Positions 48,947 to 57,064 are shown, counted from the first letter of the stretch. The stretch: DNA of 64,000 nucleotides from Microbacterium sp. VKM Ac-2923 (GCF_022815605.1 NZ_JALGRP010000010.1:79799-143798), one strand, 5' to 3'. Notes: generated by a model from the letters alone, not told the origin. A program made the numbers and translations.

Positions 48947-50307
48947 ACGCCCTCGAGTTCCTCTTCTCGCTCTCCTTCGTCTTCCTGGTGATGTTCCTCA
49001 CCTACACGGCGCTGATCGTCGTCCCCTTCGTCCGCCGTCGTGGCGCCGTCGAGGGCGATCCCGCAGCGTTCGAGTGGCACGCGTTCCTCCCCTGTCGAGA
49101 CGAGGCGGCGGTGATCGCCGAGACGATCAAGAGGACTCGCGAGCGCTTTCCGACGGTTCATCTGTGGATCATCGACGACGCCAGCACCGACGGCACCGGC
49201 GACATCGTCGCCGGCTTCGCCGACACGGACCCGCTGGTGCACGCCGTGATCCGACGGCTCCCCGACGCCCGCACGGGCAAGGGAGCCGCCCTGAACGCCG
49301 CGTACGCCCGGTTAGCGGAGTGGCGGGGACTGCGCGGTGACCGCGGCGTCGAGGACGATCACACGATCGTGATCGTCCTCGACGCCGACGGGTCGTTGGC
49401 CGAGAACGCCCTGCGCCAGGCGGCGGGACCGGCCGCCTTCGGCTCACCCGACGTCGGCGCGACCCAGGTGGCGGTGCGCATGAGCAACCGCGACGACCCC
49501 CGGCCGGCCGCGGGGCAGGGTCGGTTCGGCCAGGCCTGGGCGCGTTACCTCATCCGCATGCAGGACATCGAGTTCCGCACGACCATCGCGGCGATGCAGG
49601 TGCTGCGGATGCGGACCGTCTCGGTCGGGCTCGGCGGCAACGGGCAGTTCACCCGCCTCAGCGCCCTGCGCGCCGCCTCCGCCGATCAGGGCGTGCCGTG
49701 GGGCGACGCCCTGCTCGAGGACTACGAGGTGGGCCTGCGCATCATGCTCGCGGGCTACCGCACCGTGTACGCCCACGACACCTGGGTCTCACAGGAGGCC
49801 CTCCCCTCTGCGCGACGCCTGCTGACCCAGCGCACCCGCTGGTGCCAAGGGGGCCTGCAGTGCGCGCGCTACCTGCCCAAGATCTACGCGTCGCGCACCT
49901 TCACCAACGCGGGCGCGTTGGAGGCGGCGTACTTCCTCGCCATCCCCTACATCCAGCTCATCGGGTTCGTGCTGTGGCCCACGGTCACCATCGCCATGGT
50001 CGTCTCCGGCGCCCTCTCGCCCGGCGGTCTGTTCGGCTGGTTGGCCGGAGCGACCTGGATCATCCCGCTGTGGGTGCTCACCGGCATCCTCCCCTTCGCC
50101 CTCTGGCCGCTCGTGTACGTGCTGCGCGAGGAACGGCATCCGTTGTGGCGCGCGGGGCTGTGGGGCCTGGGCTACTGGCTGTACATGTACCAGAGCTACA
50201 TCTGCGTCGTGCGCGCCTTCGGCCGCATGATGACCGGCCAGCGCGGCTGGACCAAGACCCGCCGCAACGCCGAAGCGGGCCGACTGCTGCTGGCGGTGGA
50301 GTCGTGA
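48943..50307 (+). CDS. Membrane processive-type glycosyltransferase (GT2)
   Basis: 454 residues. One N-terminal helix (~5-30), a cytosolic GT2 domain, and three to four C-terminal helices (~320-430). Catalytic motifs are complete: DD at 78-79, DAD at 147-149, ED at 259-260 and QRTRW at 296-300. This is the set of polymerising enzymes such as hyaluronan/cellulose/poly-GlcNAc synthases. It overlaps both neighbours (GTGA at each end). It probably builds a glycan that goes with the sorted protein. Confidence 0.88.
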   Translation: MNALEFLFSLSFVFLVMFLTYTALIVVPFVRRRGAVEGDPAAFEWHAFLPCRDEAAVIAETIKRTRERFPTVHLWIIDDASTDGTGDIVAGFADTDPLVHAVIRRLPDARTGKGAALNAAYARLAEWRGLRGDRGVEDDHTIVIVLDADGSLAENALRQAAGPAAFGSPDVGATQVAVRMSNRDDPRPAAGQGRFGQAWARYLIRMQDIEFRTTIAAMQVLRMRTVSVGLGGNGQFTRLSALRAASADQGVPWGDALLEDYEVGLRIMLAGYRTVYAHDTWVSQEALPSARRLLTQRTRWCQGGLQCARYLPKIYASRTFTNAGALEAAYFLAIPYIQLIGFVLWPTVTIAMVVSGALSPGGLFGWLAGATWIIPLWVLTGILPFALWPLVYVLREERHPLWRAGLWGLGYWLYMYQSYICVVRAFGRMMTGQRGWTKTRRNAEAGRLLLAVES

Positions 50308-51203
50308 GCGTCGCGGTGACGACCCTGCGCGCCCGGGGCGGCCGCGCCGATGCCCGGGATCGACGCGGGCGGGTCGGCCGTCTGGTCACCGCGGGTGCGC
50401 TGGCGGTCGCCGCCGCCGCCCTCATCGCCACCGAGGCCACGACGCGCGCCGCCGAGGCGATCCTCGCGCGCGAGTTCATCGGGCTGGTCGCCCCCGGCCG
50501 CGCCGTCGCCGCCGGACCCATCGTCTGGTTCGGCATCGGCACGCCCGAGGTCACGGGCCTGGTCATCACCACGATGTGCTCCACCACCGTGCTCGCCGTG
50601 CCCCTGCTGCTCCTCGCCGTCGCGATCATGGGCATCACCCGCGCGCCGTCGAATCGCGTGGGGCTCGGGCTGCTCGTCGGACTCGGCATCGCGGTGTTCT
50701 GCAACATGGTCCGCTTCGCCTCGGCCGCCTGGGCGTACGGCGCATACGGCCGTGAGGGCTTCGACCTCGTGCATCGCTACGTCGGTTCGTTGTTCGTCAT
50801 CGTCGGGTTCGTGCTGGCGATCGTGCTGCTGCTGCGGATCTCGCTGCGGGAGTCCGGGCCGCGTCGGACCCCGGCGCGATCGGGCGCACCCCGCTCGCCC
50901 GCACCAGCGCCGGCGGCATCCCCCTCGCACGCGTCCGGCGCCACCGCGCCCCTCCGGGCGGCATCCCGCGCGACGGCGTCCCCGGCGGATGCGCCCCGCG
51001 CCGCCGCGACCCCGCGGGGGGCATCCCGCGCGACGGCGGCCCCGGCGGATGCGTCCCGCACTGCCGCGACCCCGCGAGCGGCATCCCGCGCCACGGTGTC
51101 CCCGGCGGATGCGTCCCTCATAGCCGCGACCCCGCCGACGGCGTCCCCGGCGGATGCGTCTCGCGCAGACGATTCCCGCCCGAACGAGGAGAGTCGCCCA
51201 TGA
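50304..51203 (+). CDS. Exosortase/archaeosortase-like membrane protease with repetitive tail
   Basis: 299 residues. Four to six membrane helices within ~25-180. The three residues that define the exosortase/archaeosortase family appear in order and at fitting places: Cys92 in TTMCSTT, Arg137 in CNMVRFAS and His157 in DLVHRYVGS. Such enzymes cut C-terminal sorting tails. Residues ~183-299 are a Ser/Ala/Pro/Arg-rich tail with three 20-residue repeats (SRATASPADA type), probably disordered. GTG 50304 overlaps the glycosyltransferase stop and the end overlaps wecB (ATGA). Likely substrate: the protein at 47455. Confidence 0.78.
   Translation: MSVAVTTLRARGGRADARDRRGRVGRLVTAGALAVAAAALIATEATTRAAEAILAREFIGLVAPGRAVAAGPIVWFGIGTPEVTGLVITTMCSTTVLAVPLLLLAVAIMGITRAPSNRVGLGLLVGLGIAVFCNMVRFASAAWAYGAYGREGFDLVHRYVGSLFVIVGFVLAIVLLLRISLRESGPRRTPARSGAPRSPAPAPAASPSHASGATAPLRAASRATASPADAPRAAATPRGASRATAAPADASRTAATPRAASRATVSPADASLIAATPPTASPADASRADDSRPNEESRP
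50964..51143 (+). repeat. 60-bp in-frame tandem repeats in the exosortase-like gene
   Basis: Three 60-bp units plus a partial fourth encode residues 221-280 (SRATASPADA, SRATAAPADA, SRATVSPADA). They make up the C-terminal tail and are a likely site of length variation between strains. Confidence 0.85.
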
Positions 51204-52360
51204 CCCGTCCCTGGATCGACGTCGTCTACGGCACGCGGCCCGAGGCGATCAAATGCGCCCCGCTCGTCGCGGAGTTGCAGCGACGCGACGGCATCCGCAC
51301 GACCGTCACCGTCACCGGCCAGCACCGCGAGATGGTCGCCGAGATCAACGCGTCGTTCGGCATTCGCCCCGATGCCGACCTCGACGTGTTCCGTCGGGGC
51401 GCCGCCCTCGCCGAAACGACGTCGACGATCTTCGCCGCACTCTCCGCGCGCTGGGCGGACGGGGCACCGGATGCCGTGGTGGTGCAGGGCGACACCGCCA
51501 GCGCCGCCCTCGCGGCGGTCGCGGCCCACTACGCCGGCGCCCGCGTCATCCATCTCGAGGCGGGCCTGCGCTCCGGCGACCTGCGCTCGCCCTTCCCCGA
51601 GGAGGGCAACCGTCGCCTCATCGCGCCGCTGGCATCGCTGCACCTGGCGCCGACCGAGGCCGCCGAACGGAACCTCCTGTCCGAGGGCATCCGCCCCGAC
51701 GACATCGTCGTGACCGGCAACACCGGCATCGATGCCCTCCACCGCCAGAAGACGCACCCGCACCGTTTCGACGACCCCGCGATGGAGCAGATCGCCGCGG
51801 GTGCCGACCGCGTGGTGCTGGTGACGGTGCATCGCCGGGAGTCGTGGGGCGGCCCCCTGGCCCGCATCGCGTCGGCGGTCGCCGAGGTCGTCGCGGAGAG
51901 GCCCGACGTGGTGGCCGTCCTTCCCCTGCACCCCAATCCGCAGGTGCGCGCCGAAGTGCGCGCGGCCGTCGGCGGGGCGGACCGGGTCGTGCTGTGCGAG
52001 CCCCTCCCCTACGCGCAGTTCGGTCGGATGCTGGCGCGGGCCTACTGCACCGTGACCGATTCGGGCGGGGTACAGGAGGAGGCGCCGGCGCTCGGCGTCC
52101 CGGCCCTCGTGGTCCGCGAGACCACCGAACGCGGCGAGGGGGTCGCCGCCGGGGCGGCGCGGCTGATCGGCACGCGCCGCGAGGCGGTGGTCGGCGAGCT
52201 CTCCGCCCTGCTGGACGACCCGTCGCTGCACGCCCGGATGTCGCGAGCGCAGAACCTTTACGGCGACGGTCGCGCGGCCCCGCGGGCGGTCAACGCGATC
52301 GAGAGGCTGCTGGGGGTTCGGGCGCGGGTCGCGCCGCAGCTCGCCGGCGTCGGCCGGTAG
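51200..52360 (+). CDS. wecB: UDP-N-acetylglucosamine 2-epimerase (non-hydrolysing)
   Basis: 386 residues. GTRPEAIKCAPL (~11-22), TGQHREM, HLEAGLRSGD (~117-126), FPEEGNRRL, TVHRRESWG (~208-216) and TDSGGVQEEAPALGVPALVVRETTERGEG are the family signatures. It interconverts UDP-GlcNAc and UDP-ManNAc. As last gene of the exosortase-type operon it may supply UDP-ManNAc to the adjacent polymerising glycosyltransferase, or to the diacetamido-sugar pathway at 5-8 kb. Confidence 0.93.
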   Translation: MTRPWIDVVYGTRPEAIKCAPLVAELQRRDGIRTTVTVTGQHREMVAEINASFGIRPDADLDVFRRGAALAETTSTIFAALSARWADGAPDAVVVQGDTASAALAAVAAHYAGARVIHLEAGLRSGDLRSPFPEEGNRRLIAPLASLHLAPTEAAERNLLSEGIRPDDIVVTGNTGIDALHRQKTHPHRFDDPAMEQIAAGADRVVLVTVHRRESWGGPLARIASAVAEVVAERPDVVAVLPLHPNPQVRAEVRAAVGGADRVVLCEPLPYAQFGRMLARAYCTVTDSGGVQEEAPALGVPALVVRETTERGEGVAAGAARLIGTRREAVVGELSALLDDPSLHARMSRAQNLYGDGRAAPRAVNAIERLLGVRARVAPQLAGVGR

Positions 52361-52380
52361 TACGGGGCGGCGGTGCGGCG

Positions 52381-52500
52381 GGGCGGGGCGCGAGGGCGTC
52401 GCGCACGGCGGCGGTGCGGTGCGACAGTGCGACGGTGGGGTGGCGGGGCGCGAGGGAGTCGCCCAGCGCGGCGGGGCGGTGCGTCGTGCGGGGACCTCGT
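52381..52500. repeat. Degenerate 60-bp GC-rich repeat downstream of wecB
   Basis: GGCGGGGCGCGAGGGCGTCGC near 52382 recurs near 52442 with one change. The rest of the 350-bp spacer to the next gene is GC-rich with one strong hairpin (52556-52596); no gene is seen. Confidence 0.55.
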
Positions 52501-52555
52501 GCGCGTGCGTCGGCGTGGAGCGTCCACGCCGGGGCGGGGCCTCGACGGGGCACGT

Positions 52556-52596
52556 AATGTGCAACGGGGCGTCCGGGAACCGCCCCGCTGCACATT
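52556..52596. repeat. AATGTGCA hairpin element, copy A
   Basis: 16-bp arms AATGTGCAACGGGGCG and CGCCCCGCTGCACATT (one mismatch) around a 9-base loop. It is one of four copies that flank the AbiEi-like gene. Confidence 0.85.
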
Positions 52597-52700
52597 CTCG
52601 GCCCCAGCAGCGCACTCGGCATCCCTCCTCCCCCGCACCGATCGAGCCCGATTACTCCACGTCAACCGTGCGAGCCTCGATGATCGGAACGGGATGACGA

Positions 52701-52706
52701 CATCGT
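52701..52706 (+). promoter_or_regulatory. Possible -10 box (CATCGT), leaderless type
   Basis: CATCGT six bases before ATG 52713. Weak consensus, but there is no good ribosome site. Confidence 0.35.
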
Positions 52707-52712
52707 GGACGG

Positions 52713-53672
52713 ATGACGACGGAACTCACGGTGCCGCTCATCCGCCGCATCCAGCTCGACGACCTCGGATGGGGTTCCCGGCGCGTGCGCCGCGAGCTCG
52801 ACGCGGGGTACCTCGCCGTCGTCCGGCGCGGCGTATACGTCCGCGCGGCCGACCTCGCGCGACTCACCCGCACGGAGCAGAGGGTCGTGCTGCGTGCTCG
52901 TGCTCTCGCGCTCGTCAGTCGTTCGCGGCCGACATTCTGCGGCACGACGGCCGCCGCGATACAGGGGCTCCCCTGCTTGCGGGACGACGGCAGGCTCCAT
53001 GTGCTCACCTCAGACGATCGCCCCGGCGCCGCCGCGGATGTCGTGCGGCATCGCGACCTCCACGAGCCAAGCGCGGAGGAGGTGAACGGCCTCCTGTGCA
53101 CGCCCCTCGCCCGGACGGTCGCCGACGTCGCGAGGAACGACACACGGGACGTCGCGCTCAGCGTCGCCGACGCGGCGCTCCGGCGATATGCGTTCGAGCC
53201 GCCAGGAGCGTACGACGTGGCGGCCGCGTCGCGGCTTCGGCAAGACGCTCTCGACTGGGCGGCGCGGGCGACGCGGAATCGACGCACCGCGGAGCGGATC
53301 CTCCACCTTGCGGACGGTCGCGCGCAGCTCCCGGGTGAGAGCGTCAGCCGCATGCGGCTGCTCGATCTTGGCTTCGCGTCGCCGTCTCTGCAGGTTCCCG
53401 TGGCCGCGCCGCACGGCGGGACCTTCTGGATCGACTTCGGGCTGGATGACGTGGGAGCGTGGGGCGAATTCGACGGGAAGGCGAAGTACCGGGAGCTCGC
53501 CGAAGCGGCGGGTCAATCTGCGTTCGAGGTCGTCGATCGAGAGAAGCGGCGGGAGGACTGGATTCGCGGCACCACGAACAGGCGCTTCGCCCGCTGGGGC
53601 TGGGACGACCTCCGCGACGCCGCCACCCTCGGCCAGCGCCTCCGCGCGTTCGGGATCGAGCCCCCGCGCTGA
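52713..53672 (+). CDS. AbiEi-like antitoxin-type protein with DUF559/Vsr-like C-terminus
   Basis: 319 residues. The N-terminal half has a winged-helix start (SRRVRRELDAGYLAVVRRGVYV, ~21-43) and the LPCLRDDGRLHV / TPLARTVADVAR segments of AbiEi-type type IV antitoxin proteins. The C-terminal part resembles a DUF559-like nuclease fold: GESVSRMRLLDLGF, FWIDFGLDDVGAWGEFDGKAKY (Asp/Glu/Lys positions). No AbiEii toxin gene is adjacent. Role unknown; defence or regulation is inference from the domains. Confidence 0.7.
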   Translation: MTTELTVPLIRRIQLDDLGWGSRRVRRELDAGYLAVVRRGVYVRAADLARLTRTEQRVVLRARALALVSRSRPTFCGTTAAAIQGLPCLRDDGRLHVLTSDDRPGAAADVVRHRDLHEPSAEEVNGLLCTPLARTVADVARNDTRDVALSVADAALRRYAFEPPGAYDVAAASRLRQDALDWAARATRNRRTAERILHLADGRAQLPGESVSRMRLLDLGFASPSLQVPVAAPHGGTFWIDFGLDDVGAWGEFDGKAKYRELAEAAGQSAFEVVDREKRREDWIRGTTNRRFARWGWDDLRDAATLGQRLRAFGIEPPR

Positions 53673-53744
53673 CAGCGCCCCCGCCGCATCGCCCCACGCC
53701 CCCGCGTCTCCGCGCTTCGCCGATTCCCCGCACCGGGGCGCCAC

Positions 53745-53783
53745 ATGTGCACTGGGGCGTCCCGAGTTCGCCCCGGTGCACAT
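53745..53783. repeat. AATGTGCA hairpin element, copy B
   Basis: Arms ATGTGCACTGGGGCG and CGCCCCGGTGCACAT with a 9-base loop and one G-U pair. Preceded by CCCCGCACCGGGGCGCC and followed by TTCACGCCCC, as in copies C and D. Confidence 0.85.
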
Positions 53784-54040
53784 TTCACGCCCCCGCGCAG
53801 CAGGCCCCGCCTCCCGCCGCCCGGGACGGCGCCGGGCCGATCGCACGCCGGACCGCGCCCGCCTCGGGCCGGGCCGGGCCGCGACGGCCGCGCCGCGCTG
53901 AGGCCGCGCCAGGGCGCGCCACACCCGCGACCGTCGCTCCCGCTCATGTACCGCGCCCGCTCGACGCCGCCCCGCGCCGCACCGCCCGTGCCACCCCCGC
54001 GATCCGCGGCGTCCGCCAACGACCCCGCACCGGGGCGCCG

Positions 54041-54081
54041 AATGTGCACCGGGGCGTCCAGAACCCGCCCCACTGCACATT
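54041..54081. repeat. AATGTGCA hairpin element, copy C
   Basis: AATGTGCACCGGGGCG and CGCCCCACTGCACATT with two mismatches and a 9-base loop. Confidence 0.85.
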
Positions 54082-54199
54082 TCACGCCCCAAAGCGCAAC
54101 CTCCGCCCCCACGCCGCGTCCGCGCCAACCGCGTCCACCCGGCGCCGCACCACCCCCGCGCCACGCGACATGCGCCAGCGACCCCGCACCGGGGCGCCG

Positions 54200-54240
54200 A
54201 ATGTGCACCGGGGCGTCCAGAACCCGCCCCGCTGCACATT
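54200..54240. repeat. AATGTGCA hairpin element, copy D
   Basis: AATGTGCACCGGGGCG and CGCCCCGCTGCACATT with one mismatch and a 9-base loop. Confidence 0.85.
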
Positions 54241-54348
54241 TCACGCCCCAAAGCGCAACCTCCGCCCCCACCCCACCCGGGGCACGCCCCGCGACGCAAT
54301 CCCCCGCCCCGCGACGCGGGAAGAAGCCGCGGCGAAGCGCCGGCGCGC

Positions 54349-56277
54349 TCAGCCGTCGATCACCGCGACCAGCTCATCCAGGAACGCCGGGAACGACGTC
54401 GCCCGGCGGACGATCCGCTGCACGCTGTCGCGTTCGCTGAACACCTCGACGAACTGCTCGAACACCGTCTGGAAGGCCTCGCGGTCGGTCTCGCTGAACG
54501 CCACGAGCGCGACCACCTGCACGCGGCCCTCGCCCCACGCGATCGAGGGGTCGGCGATGCCGATGGCGATGCGCGTCTTCGTCGCGGTCATGCCCATCGC
54601 GTGCGGCACGGCGAGCGCGTCGGTGAACGCCGTCGACGAGATCGCCTCGCGCTCGACGGCACGCAGCACGTAGTCCTCGTCGATCACCCCCTGCTCGACC
54701 AACAGCCCGCCCAGGCGCCGGATGACGCCGGCCTCGCCGTCGGCGGCATCCAGGCCCCGCACGAACGCCTCGGGCGCGAAGTAGCGCTCGAGCTCCGCCC
54801 GCAGGCGCGCCAGGCGTCGCCCGCGGCGGATGCGACCGGCCGCGGCCTGTACCCGCTCGACATCGGCGTCGGTGAGGAACGGCTGGATCCGCACGAAGCG
54901 GTCGCCCGGCCGCGGCGGGTCGATCGTGGTGAGCACGAGGTCGGTGTCGATGGCATCCCAGGCCGGATCGATGCGCGTCTCGACGCCCACGACCTCGATC
55001 GCCTGCCCGAGCGAGCGGTCGACGCTCGAGCGCAGCAGTTCCTGCATCTCGTAGTACCCGGGGCACACGATGGTCGCCGTCAGCAGCTGGTCGGCCCGAC
55101 GACTGCGTTCGAGCCGCCCGCCGACGTGCATGGCGATGTAGGCGATCTCGTCGTCGAGGATCGGGATGCCGAGGCCGTCCTGCAGCCCCTTGGCGATGTA
55201 GACGGCGACCTCGAAGATCATCGGATACGTCGACTTCAATGATCGCGTCAGCGGATTTCGCGACCACGCCTGCTCCCGCGAGCGTGCCAGGAGGTTCTGC
55301 ACGTGCAACGCCAGGCGCAGGATGAAGTCGTCGTGGGCGATGTCGACGAGGAATTCGGATGCCGCGTTCTCGACGACCCGGCGCACGGCGACCTCCACCG
55401 TCGGGTCGAGACGCGCGCGCACGTCGTCGCCGCCCGGGGAGCCGGGGGCGACGATGCGGGTGAGCACGAGGGTTGCGAGGTGGCGCAGGTCGCCGGAACC
55501 CAGCTGCACGCCGATGTGCTTCAGGGTGAGGCGGTCGAGCAGCGTCACGACGGCCGCCGCAGCGTCGGAGGAGTCGCCGCCCGGAGAGCCCAGGGCGCGG
55601 TCGCGGGTGGTGCGGTCGGCGGCGATGGCGATGTGCATGACCACGTCGCCGATGCCGATCTCGTTGACGTAGTAGCCCAGGGCCCCGAGTTCGGCCACCA
55701 GCTCGGCCTTGAACGGTCCGAAGGCGCGTGCGCCGACCGAGCGCTCCCCGAGCGTCCGTCGCAGCGCGTCGAGGTCGAAGAGACCGGCATCCATCTCGTC
55801 GTGCGCGAGCTTCGACAGCAGACGCCGTTGTGCGACCTCGGTCCCCCGCAGGCGGGCGGTGGATGCCGAGCGCTCGAGCGTCAGCTCGGTGCCGCCGAGC
55901 AGCCCGCGCACGCGTGACAGGTCGGCCTCGAGGGTGGCGGGGCTGACGTGCAGCGAGTCGGCGGTGTCGAAGACGTCGATGCCGTCGGCTGCGTCCAGCA
56001 GGCGCCGCACGAGGGTGTGCAGGCGGTCGCGTGGGGTGCCGGCATCCGATGCCGTGATCGTGCGCAGCGCCGCGGCCGCGTTGCCGCCCGCGCGGTAGCC
56101 CTGCGGCCCCGACTCGATCGCCGCGCCTCCGGGGACGCGGGCGTTGACGGCGGTGACGTAGGAGCGGACGCTGCGGGGGGTGACCCCGAGGGCATCGGCG
56201 AGCGACGCCGCGGTCGACCACTCCCCATCGCGCAACAACAGGGCCACGAGGCGGTCTTGGCGAGTCTTCGTCGTCAC
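54349..56277 (-). CDS. PRD-domain transcriptional regulator with C-terminal PTS EIIA domain
   Basis: 642 residues in the MtlR/LicR-type layout. N-terminal HTH (TRQDRLVALLLRDGEWSTAASLADALGVTPRSV), a second HTH, two PRD domains (~185-400) with histidines such as LALHVQNLL and IAYIAMHVGGR, an EIIB-like segment (~405-490, with Cys in VCPGYYEMQ), and an EIIA-type domain (~500-642) with the phospho-His region ALAVPHAMG. It should sense PTS sugar flux by phosphorylation. No PTS transporter is in the window. GTG 56277 has GGAGGA six bases upstream. Confidence 0.87.
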   Translation of the reverse strand: MTTKTRQDRLVALLLRDGEWSTAASLADALGVTPRSVRSYVTAVNARVPGGAAIESGPQGYRAGGNAAAALRTITASDAGTPRDRLHTLVRRLLDAADGIDVFDTADSLHVSPATLEADLSRVRGLLGGTELTLERSASTARLRGTEVAQRRLLSKLAHDEMDAGLFDLDALRRTLGERSVGARAFGPFKAELVAELGALGYYVNEIGIGDVVMHIAIAADRTTRDRALGSPGGDSSDAAAAVVTLLDRLTLKHIGVQLGSGDLRHLATLVLTRIVAPGSPGGDDVRARLDPTVEVAVRRVVENAASEFLVDIAHDDFILRLALHVQNLLARSREQAWSRNPLTRSLKSTYPMIFEVAVYIAKGLQDGLGIPILDDEIAYIAMHVGGRLERSRRADQLLTATIVCPGYYEMQELLRSSVDRSLGQAIEVVGVETRIDPAWDAIDTDLVLTTIDPPRPGDRFVRIQPFLTDADVERVQAAAGRIRRGRRLARLRAELERYFAPEAFVRGLDAADGEAGVIRRLGGLLVEQGVIDEDYVLRAVEREAISSTAFTDALAVPHAMGMTATKTRIAIGIADPSIAWGEGRVQVVALVAFSETDREAFQTVFEQFVEVFSERDSVQRIVRRATSFPAFLDELVAVIDG

Positions 56278-56421
56278 GATCCGTCCTCCGCACCGCCCCG
56301 GTGGGCAGCGTCCTCCTTATCCAACCACGCGCCGGACCGTGCGGCGCCGGTCGCGAGAGCCCTTGCGTTGTGGTTCGCGGGCGGGTCGGGTGAGCGTCGA
56401 GACGCGGGGCGACAGCCTCCC

Positions 56422-56523
56422 GCCGGTCCGCGTCGGCTCGGCTGTCGCAACGGGGAGCCGGTCCGCGTCGCTCGGCTCTCGCAACGGGAAGCCGCCTCAC
56501 GTCGGGCGGTCGCGCAACATGGC
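56422..56523. repeat. Degenerate 34-35-bp tandem repeat, three units
   Basis: Units begin GCCGGTCCGCGTCG at 56422 and 56457 and a diverged GCCGCCTCACGTCG at 56491. Each contains TCGCAAC followed by GGG-rich sequence. The 310-bp spacer between the PRD regulator and the FMN-type lipoprotein otherwise shows no gene. Confidence 0.7.
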
Positions 56524-56587
56524 ATCCTCCGCCTCCGGGCAACGCGCACCCGGTCGATTCGGCCCGCCCTCCCGGCGAGGACGAGCC

Positions 56588-57064
56588 TCAGAGCCGCGCG
56601 CCGTTCCGAATCTGTGCGAGGGCGTTCATGAACCCCTCGGAGCAGCCGCTGGAACCTGCCAGACGATCGATGGCGAGCTCGTCGACGGGACGACCCACGA
56701 CCGCGTTCGGAAGCGCATCCGCGAACCGCTGCTGGTACCCGAGGGACGTCTCGTCCTGCGCGGGCGTGGTGATCTCGACGTCGGTCACCGAGCCGTCCGC
56801 GATGGTCAGGGTGACGTCGTGGTGCGAGGGCAGGCCGCCGTACCAGCCACGGGCCTGGTAGGTGCCGTCGCGGTACGCACTCGCCGAAGACCCCGCGTCC
56901 TGGACGGGGCTCGTCGGCGACGTGCTCTGCGCAGGCCCGCCGGAGATCGGCGGCGTGCTCTGCGCGGGCAGGCCGGAGGTCGGCGCCGAGGTGCAGGCCG
57001 CGAGGGCGACACTCATCGTCAGAGCTCCTATCGCCACGGTGCCCGCGCGGTCACGGCGCCGCAT
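56588..57064 (-). CDS. Lipoprotein with a small FMN-binding-type domain
   Basis: 158 residues. Signal peptide and lipobox (SVALAAC, lipid Cys near 24), a Ser/Pro/Thr linker with two PAQST repeats (~33-50), then an FMN_bind-like domain (YRDGTYQARGWYGGLPSHHDVTLTIADGSVTDVEITTPAQD). The flavin attachment site, usually S/T-G-A-T-x-T/S, reads AGSSGCSEGF here, so the linking Thr is absent and a Cys takes its place. Membrane electron transfer is the family role; covalent FMN binding is doubtful. ATG 57064 has GGAG seven bases upstream and overlaps the XRE regulator by 14 bp. Confidence 0.75.
   Translation of the reverse strand: MRRRDRAGTVAIGALTMSVALAACTSAPTSGLPAQSTPPISGGPAQSTSPTSPVQDAGSSASAYRDGTYQARGWYGGLPSHHDVTLTIADGSVTDVEITTPAQDETSLGYQQRFADALPNAVVGRPVDELAIDRLAGSSGCSEGFMNALAQIRNGARL

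Larger units (their letters stand above)
54022..54273. repeat. 159-bp direct repeat holding hairpin copies C and D
   Basis: ACCCCGCACCGGGGCGCCGA begins at 54022 and 54181. The two units share their hairpin and the downstream CCCCAAAGCGCAACCTCCGC. With copy B this fills the 676-bp spacer between the AbiEi-like gene and the PRD regulator. No gene is seen in it. Confidence 0.85.

Noticed and set aside
52556..54240. Insertion sequence ends
   Set aside because: The hairpins look like inverted repeats, but there is no transposase frame between them and no target duplication that I can see.
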